A DNA stretch of 64,000 nucleotides from Pyronema omphalodes (Eukaryota; Ascomycota; Pezizomycetes; Pezizales; Pyronemataceae). Under the pieces are notes generated by a model. It ran no database searches, was not told where the DNA came from, and was given only the letters and a program-made list of their open reading frames with translations. Positions 58,235 to 64,000 of this stretch are shown one piece after another. The stretch lies in assembly GCA_024516155.1 (NCBI GenBank), contig JAJJXM010000027.1:676001-740000 (forward strand), given 5' to 3'. A program made the translations under genes and the position numbers. How positions within the stretch are numbered: the stretch's first letter is position 1; each line of letters begins with the position of its first letter.

Positions 58235-58712
58235 CTAACTCCGGCATGGGGTTTGTGTCGGGCTCGTGGACAGCGGGAGGGGGCCTCGAGTCCAGGACCT
58301 CGAACACCGGTTGTGCTTCACAGGCAACGGGGTGCAGTTCCTTAGGCAGTATTGGGAGTCGAAGCTTACAGTGTTGGAACTGAAGCTTATTGTTACGTCG
58401 TGTTTCTTCAACCAGGGGATGCCCAACACCACCGGGTAGTGACCCAACTTGGTGACGAACATGGGAAGGGTTTCCGAGTGACCATTGATGGTACACTCTA
58501 CTTGGGCCGAGGTGTGTGATTTTTGCCTGATGGATATGGGTCGGCCGTCGATAACTTCGACCGTTCGGGCGGTCGGGTAGGGGGGTTAGAGGGAGTTTGT
58601 GATGTCGGGCGAAATTGCGATCAACAAAGGCGATGCCAGTGGCGCCGCAGTCAACGAGCGCTACTGTCTTCACGGAGCGGTTATTGGAAAACAAGGGAGC
58701 AAGAGAGAACAA
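58235..58712 (-). pseudogene. Chromovirus protease region, frame-broken
   Basis: Retropepsin-like segment ALVDCGATGIAFVDRNFARH with D-C-G in place of the common D-S/T-G. After about residue 50 the reading changes frame near 58565-58580. The second half, with MFVTKLGHYPVVLGIPWLKK, continues in another frame to a stop at 58235. The break would stop a functional gag-pro-pol product. Confidence 0.75.
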
Positions 58713-58815
58713 GGTGTTTGCATTCTAACTTTCCAGTAAAACTTGCGCCCGATAATAACAATGTATCAGCAATAATTTTCCCACCAGCGGCAAGAGCCAT
58801 CTTCTTGCAGCTGGT

Positions 58816-59640
58816 TTAGTCTTTTCCCGACACCTCTTCTTCACTATCCAATAATTCCACACTCGCCACTTTAACATTCGTCTTGGCGGGGCACGAAGCA
58901 GCCATGTGGCCAATGCCACCGCAGTAGAGGCAATGTCCTTCTGACCGGCGGGTTGCGCGTTCCGGTGCCGACAGTTTCTGACGGGGTCCCTGGGCAGGGG
59001 TTTGCTTGCTGGGGGCGGCGGTGGTGGCTTGGGTAGCGGGGGTGGGGCGACTGGTGGCGGGGGTGGCGGCGGTAGTGGGTTTAACTTGGCCGCGGTTGGT
59101 ACGCAGCTTGCGGAGATTCTCAAGTGCTCTCAATTGGGAGTCCAATTTTTTGCACTGTTCAACAAATTCGTGCATCGTAGCGGTGGGAGGGGCGCCAACC
59201 AACTTTTCGTGCAACTCGAGGGATAGGCCGTTTCGCAGAGCATCCATGGTGGCGGCTTCATCCCAGCCTAATTCTGCGACCAGGCGGGAGAACTCTGCAT
59301 AATAGTCTGAAAATTCGCGGTTGTTTTGTCGGAGATTTTGTAGTTTGAAACGAGCCGTTGCGCGCTCGTCCGGGTCTCCAAAGGTAGGCTGTAGGATTTT
59401 AATGACGTCTTCGACGTCGTTGAGGGCCCAGCGGTTGCCATTTTCCTTGATATAAGGAAGAATCTGATCCAAGGGGCGTCCGCGGAGGCGGCCCATGGCA
59501 TAAGAAATCCGCTTGTGAGGGGTTGGGAAGCGTAATTCATCGCTCACCAACTTAATGCGAAGCAAGGACACAAAGCGGCGGAGTTCCTCCCTGTTGGACC
59601 CATCGAAGGTTGGTGGATCCGAAATTTTATCTCCGGTAAC
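58816..59640 (-). CDS. Chromovirus gag, capsid and zinc-knuckle part
   Basis: The frame is open from upstream of 59571, including SDPPTFDGSNREELRRFVSL. The gag domain (LRIKLVSDELRFPTPHKRIS ... FSDYYAEFSRLVAELGWDEA) is followed by a Thr/Ala/Pro linker and a CCHC knuckle (CLYCGGIGHMAASC), ending at 58816. It packages element RNA in virus-like particles. It is separated by frame changes from the N-terminal piece at 60003-60396. Confidence 0.82.
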   Translation of the reverse strand, partial: VTGDKISDPPTFDGSNREELRRFVSLLRIKLVSDELRFPTPHKRISYAMGRLRGRPLDQILPYIKENGNRWALNDVEDVIKILQPTFGDPDERATARFKLQNLRQNNREFSDYYAEFSRLVAELGWDEAATMDALRNGLSLELHEKLVGAPPTATMHEFVEQCKKLDSQLRALENLRKLRTNRGQVKPTTAATPATSRPTPATQATTAAPSKQTPAQGPRQKLSAPERATRRSEGHCLYCGGIGHMAASCPAKTNVKVASVELLDSEEEVSGKD

Positions 59641-59716
59641 GCGGATGCCAGGGGAGGCGAGTAGCGCGTTGATGAGTTCACGCTGGCGGGTGACCTCCTT
59701 TTCGTGGTAATGAATT

Positions 59717-60396
59717 TCATTCGTATCTGCTTGTTCCTCCGGGGTTAGGAGGATTTCGGGGTCTCGGGGGGGGGGAGTCTTGGAACTGGTGCGATTGTAG
59801 CGGGGGCGGGGGCTGCGGCTGCGGCTGTGGTGGGGGGTGCGGCGGTTCGCGGCACTGTTTCTGGGCCATTGGGGTAAACCTGGACGGAGCCAGTCTCAAT
59901 AACAACAGGGGGAATGGGGGCAGGGGTGGGGGCTTCCGGAGCGCGGGAGGCGACAGCGCTGGAGACTTGAGTGCTGTTGTGGGAGCCGGGGTCACTTCGA
60001 GGTCAGTTTAAGATGTAGCCCGTAGGATGGTCTTGGGCGTCTAGGATTGATTGCGCGAGCTGCTCGGTGAACGTGAGCGGTTCGTACCCGTCTGGAAACT
60101 GAGTCATGGAGGCAGGGTTGACGATTTGCTGCCAATGCCCTTCGTCGATGAGTTTAACGTGCATGTTGGCGGGCTGGGAGGATTGGCTTGAGTCTGATGG
60201 TGTGACGGACGTGCTCCTGGTAAGTATAATCCTGGAGTTCCCAGCGGACCACAAGGTAGCACTTATCTTCTGCTCTTCGGATGGCTCGTCGCACTACAAC
60301 AGCCAATCTGTCGGAAATTCCGAAGGTCTCGTTTAGGGTGTGAGCTTCCAGGGCTCTTTTCAAGGCGTGTGTCCAGGCAGAACCGGTGGGGTTCAT
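59717..60396 (-). pseudogene. Chromovirus gag N-terminal region, frame-broken
   Basis: Three overlapping frames: 60396-60154 (80 residues, LETF/LNETFGISDR-type), 60254-60003 (containing NMHVKLIDEGHWQQIVNPAS) and 59995-59717 (Pro-rich). The same blocks occur in the short elements at 52820 and 61000-61760 and in 54133. Frame changes recur at the same place in all copies, so either the ancestor was already broken or recoding is used. Confidence 0.6.
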
Positions 60397-60432
60397 GCGT
60401 GTTGGTCGAATAATTATCAGATCGGAACGTAA

Positions 60433-60965
60433 TGTCAGGGAACTAGGAACGGACGTTCGAAGAACACACTGAACACTACCGGCAGGGGGAGACTAGGCGG
60501 GTTCCGGGATGTGGGAACGGAAGGGACAAGGACCGAAGTGCACGGCAGACGGACGGCACACGAAACAGGGACAGGGACAAGGACAAGAATGACATGGGAC
60601 TGAAAGGAGAAGTCTTTATTGAGGACAAGAGAATGACACAAGACGTTCGAATGGAGAACTCAACAACGGGGAAGCATGCCTCCTTATGTACAAAGGGGCG
60701 GCCAGCACTCTTGCTGGGCCGTCATCCAACATCGCTACATGACAGCTTCCGTTCTCCATCATTTCACCTGCGACGCCACAGCTCTCCAGCTCATGGTACG
60801 TCATCCATCATCAGTCAGTCTATCAACAACAATGGCACGGCACACACAACAACACAACGACAACACAACACAACACGGCAAGACAACGGCACGATGTCGA
60901 CAACAACAACGACAACACAATGATGACGCAACAACACAACTGCTCGTCAGCCGTGTGCCGTGACA
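60433..60965 (-). repeat. LTR 4 (minus), shared between two elements
   Basis: 533 bp; it resembles LTR 2 in subtype (AACAACAATGGCACGG and GAAGCATGCC words). It serves as 5' LTR of the chromovirus at 54544 and as 3' LTR of the short element to its right. Confidence 0.88.
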
Positions 60966-61815
60966 ATATCCTTCTCGTAGTATTTGTTTTCTTTTGCATC
61001 TTCTTGTTCGAGGGGGGTTAGGAGGATTTCTGGGTCTCGGGGTCTCGGGGGGGAAGTCTGGGGACTGGGGCAATCTCAATGGTAAACCGTAGCTGGGTTC
61101 CGAAAATCGAGATTCGGGGTAATTCCGAGGTAAGAAATCGATTACCGATTCGAAAATCGGGGAAATTGTTGTTGTTGTCGCAAATGCAGGGGGGGGGGTC
61201 AGCGGTTGCTGTGTGGTAGTCTAGTACGGGTGGCACTGTTTCTGGGCCATTGGGATAAACCTGGACGGAGGCAGTCTGAATAACGACAGGGGGAATGGGG
61301 GCAGGGGTGGGGGCTTCCGGAGCGCTGGGAGGCGACAGGGCTGGAGACTCGAGTGCTGTTACGGCAGCCGGGGGTCTCTGCGAGGTCGTTTAAGAGGTAG
61401 CCCGTGGGATGTTCTTGGGCGTCTAGGATTGATTGCGCGAGCTGCTTGGTGAACTTAAGCGGTTCATGCCCGTCAGGGAACTGAGTCATGGAGGCAGCGT
61501 TGACGATTTGCTGCCAATGTCCTTCGTCGATGAGTGTAACGTGCATGCTGCCGGGCTCGGAGGATCAGGCTTAAGTCGGATGGTGTGACGGACGATGCTC
61601 CTGGTAAGTATAATCCTGGAGTTCCCAGCGGACCACAAGGTAGCAGTGATCTTCTGCTCTTCGGATGGTTCGTCGCACTGCGCCAGCGAATCGGTCGGAA
61701 ATCCCGAAGGTCTCGTTTAGGGTGTGAGTTTCCAGGGCTTGTTTCAAGGCGTCTGTTCAAGCAGAACCGGTGGGGTTCATGCGTGTTGGTCGAATAATTA
61801 TTAGATCGAACGTAA

Positions 61816-62347
61816 TGTCAGGGAACTAGGAACGGACGTTCGAAGAACACACTGAACACTACCGGCAAGGGGGGACTAGGCGGGTTCCGGGATGGGGGAA
61901 CGGAAGGACAAGGACCGAAGTGCACGGCAGGACAGACGGCACACGAAACAGGGACAGGGACAAGGACAAGAATGACGTAGGACTGAAAGGAGAAGTCTTT
62001 TCTAAGGACAAGGGAAAGACACAAGACATTCGATGGAGAACTCAACAACGGGGAGGCAAGCCTCCTTATGTACAAAGGGGCGGCCAGCACTCTTGCTGGG
62101 CCGTCATCCAACATCGCTACATGACAGCTTCCGTTCTCCATCAATTCACCTGCGACGCCACAGCTCTCCAGCTCATGGTACGTCATCCATCATCAATCAG
62201 TCTATCAGTCACAACGGCACGGCACACACAACAACACAACAGCAACACAACACAACACGGCAAGACAACGGCACGATGTCGACAGCAACAACGACAACAC
62301 AATGATGACGCAACAACACACCGGCTCGTCAGCCGTGTGCCGTGACA
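61816..62347 (-). repeat. LTR 5 (minus)
   Basis: 532 bp, almost identical to LTR 3 over most of its length. It is 3' LTR for the pol copy at 62348-64000 and 5' LTR for the short element at 60433. Confidence 0.88.
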
Positions 62348-64000
62348 GTACCCCCCCGTGAGGCTCGCGTTCCTACGAGAGGAGAAGGTTTGTCTGGGTA
62401 TAACTGGTGGAATTTCTCAGCGGCCTCAGTTTCGGATAGGTTCGTTTCCGGTTCCCAGGTTGGAGAGTCATGGCCGGTCCACTTGACGAGGTACTGCAGG
62501 TTTCCTCTTGACCAACGGCTATCCAGAATTTCATCCACGAACCATTCTTCTTCGCCGTCTACTACTACCGGTAGGGGCGGTGGGACAATTTGGCCAGGGA
62601 GGGGGTCCGAGGGGGCTGGGTTGAGTAGGGACACGGGCAAGGTCCTGTGATGTTTCATTGTCTCCGGTATATCCAACTCGTAGGCGTGGGATCCAATGGG
62701 CCGTATCACGGTGAAGGGGCCTAGGTGTTTGTTTTCCAGTTTCTTTGAGGGGCGGCGGGTTCTGAGGTTGCGGGCGTCCAGCCATACTAGGTCTCCTGGT
62801 TTGAAGACCGGCGCGGGGAGTCGGGAATTGTCAGCGGCCTCTATGTGGCGGGCTTGGGCGTATTTCATTTCAGAACGTAAGACGTCATGGATGTGTGACA
62901 TCCTTTCCGCTACCTCGTTCGCTTTCACTTCTTCAGGATTGTCTGTCCTGATTTCCAATTCGAATGAGCATTTGGGGTGTCGGCCGTATATACCGTAAAA
63001 CAGGAACAGCGACGTTGTATCCGATACTTGGTTATTTGCAGCAAATTCTGCCAGTGGTAAGAATTTCTTCCAGTCGTCTTGTAGATAACAGACGTACGCG
63101 CGGAGATATTGCTCCGTAACCGCATTGATTCTTTCTGTTTGGCCATCGGTCTGGGGGTGCAAGGCCGTGCTCGTGGCAATCTCGATACCCATGCAATTTG
63201 CCACGTGTTTCCAGAAGTGGGCCACAAATTGCGGGCCGCGGTCGGACACTACTGTGTCTGGCAGACCGTGTAGTTTGAATACGTTTTCCAGGAAGAGTTG
63301 CGCGAAGCCTTCTGCGTCTGTCGTGGAGTGACAGGGGACTAAGTGCCGCTGTTTCGTGAGTCGGCAAACGATCGCACATATTGCGTCGAAGCCTTCTGAT
63401 GTCGGTAGTCCAGTAACAAAGTCCACAGATATATTCTGCCAAGGGTGGTGCGGGACCGGTAGGGGTTTCAAGGTTCCATAAGGTGCGTGGCGGGTAGCTT
63501 TTGTTCTTTTACAAGGTGTGGCAATTTCGGACGAATTGGTCCACATCTTTTCTCATCGAGGGCCAGTAATAATTCTGGCGAGGAGTTCGAATGTCTTTGC
63601 ACGGCCCGGGTGTCCCATAGGTGGGGGGGTCGTGGTGATGTTGTAGTAGTTTCAATCGTAGTTTATCCAGCGCGGGGACATAGAGGCAGTCTCGGTAGTA
63701 CAATCTGTTTTCCAACACGGAGCAATCGGCGAGTGATATGTCCTTACAAATTTGTGTACCGTCTTCCAGCATTCCCAACAATCGGTTGGGGAATGAATCT
63801 GTCTTGTAGACCTCTGTAAACAGGAGGTCCACTTCGGAGGGTGCAAGTTTCATGGGCGGGGTCATGCACAACTGAAAGTTTTGCGGCTTCAGTACAGCTT
63901 GCTGGTTCGCTAGTATTCGTTCATCTCCCTCTTCCGGGAGGTCGGCGGCTCGTCTTGTCAGGGCGTCCGGTTTTCCTCCCAACGTTCCCGGTCGATAGGT
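62348..64000 (-). pseudogene. Second chromovirus pol copy, cut by window edge
   Basis: Matches 55084-56740 almost base for base. It holds the end of RNase H, the integrase and the chromodomain. The integrase finger is broken: a frame change near 63610-63630 alters the HPG segment and another near 63510-63515 disrupts the CxxC pair, so the integrase N-terminus is not functional. The main frame then runs open from about 63510 to the stop near 62360. The 5' part lies beyond 64000. Confidence 0.88.

Larger units (their letters stand above)
54544..60965 (-). mobile_element. Ty3/gypsy chromovirus, nearly complete, defective
   Basis: 6.4-kb retrotransposon on the minus strand: 5' LTR 60433-60965, gag (about 60400-58816), protease (58712-58235), pol (58158-55084), polypurine tract (C-run at 55076-55083) and 3' LTR 54544-55072. 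Several frame breaks lie in gag and protease; the pol frame is open over 1024 codons. The two LTRs belong to different subtypes and no target duplication flanks the unit, so it was formed by recombination between elements. Confidence 0.9.
60433..62347 (-). mobile_element. Second non-autonomous LTR-gag-LTR unit (minus)
   Basis: LTR 5 (61816-62347), an 850-bp interior and LTR 4 (60433-60965). The interior (60966-61815) is the counterpart of 52817-53566, with the same purine-rich end before the LTR. In the proline-rich part (61075-61200) it carries an unrelated-looking insert with repeated GATTCGAAAATCG-like words. Gag frames are broken. Confidence 0.78.

Noticed and set aside
60594..62345. Plus-strand open frames in the LTRs (His/Gln/Thr-rich)
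   Set aside because: They are antisense readings of GTT/GTTGT-rich LTR sequence and recur in every LTR copy.
1..64000. tRNA, rRNA or CRISPR features
   Set aside because: No cloverleaf with A and B boxes, rRNA block or spaced direct-repeat array was recognised by eye; a covariance-model scan would be decisive.

Overview
The window looks like a piece of a filamentous ascomycete (Pezizomycotina) genome. Genes have short introns (about 50-220 nt) with GT/GC...AG ends and CTAAC/CTGAC-like branch points. Housekeeping genes recognised are a HAK/KUP potassium transporter, an Na/K- or ACU-type P-type ATPase, RIO2 and ERG28. The rest is rich in Tad1-like LINEs, a Ty3/gypsy chromovirus and small TIR elements. 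The class cannot be fixed from sequence alone; Leotiomycetes is only a guess.

Layout. 1-8602: a HAK-type K+ transporter (minus, runs off the left edge) is divergent from a P-type alkali-cation ATPase (plus). 8603-16800: gene-poor; it holds a dispersed repeat in two opposed copies (9827-10200 and 15715-16085), a three-copy hairpin-forming tandem repeat that may be a non-coding RNA (10708-11492), and a 5'-truncated LINE (12757-15019) with target-site duplications. 16805-18729: a four-exon WW-domain protein whose C-terminal half resembles a retropepsin fold. 20321-27307: an essentially full-length two-ORF LINE with a 13-bp target-site duplication and one frame break at a poly-C run. 27320-35930: decayed LINE pieces, tandem repeats, a 44-bp near-palindrome and a pogo/Fot1-like MITE. 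35934-42382: a large membrane-anchored ankyrin/SPRY gene with a one-base frame break in the SPRY domain. 43408-43775: a TA-flanked MITE and a short poly(A) retroposed fragment. 47044-50750: an unknown two-exon gene, RIO2 (minus) and ERG28 (plus). 51440-64000: a nest of chromovirus copies. A short gag-only element lies in plus orientation. A string of LTR-gag-pol-LTR and LTR-short gag-LTR units in minus orientation is inserted into a plus-oriented gag.

How parts work together. The two transporters probably both serve alkali-cation transport. The non-autonomous LTR elements have lost pol and can only move with the pol of the autonomous relative. The LINEs share a 3'-UTR plan: internal poly(A), purine-rich tract, an AACCTTAAGGTT-type palindrome, then a short tandem tail. 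The best candidates for undescribed biology are the WW/retropepsin-like protein, the tandem structured-RNA candidate, the shared LINE 3' palindrome, and the possible self-primed reverse transcription of the LTR family.
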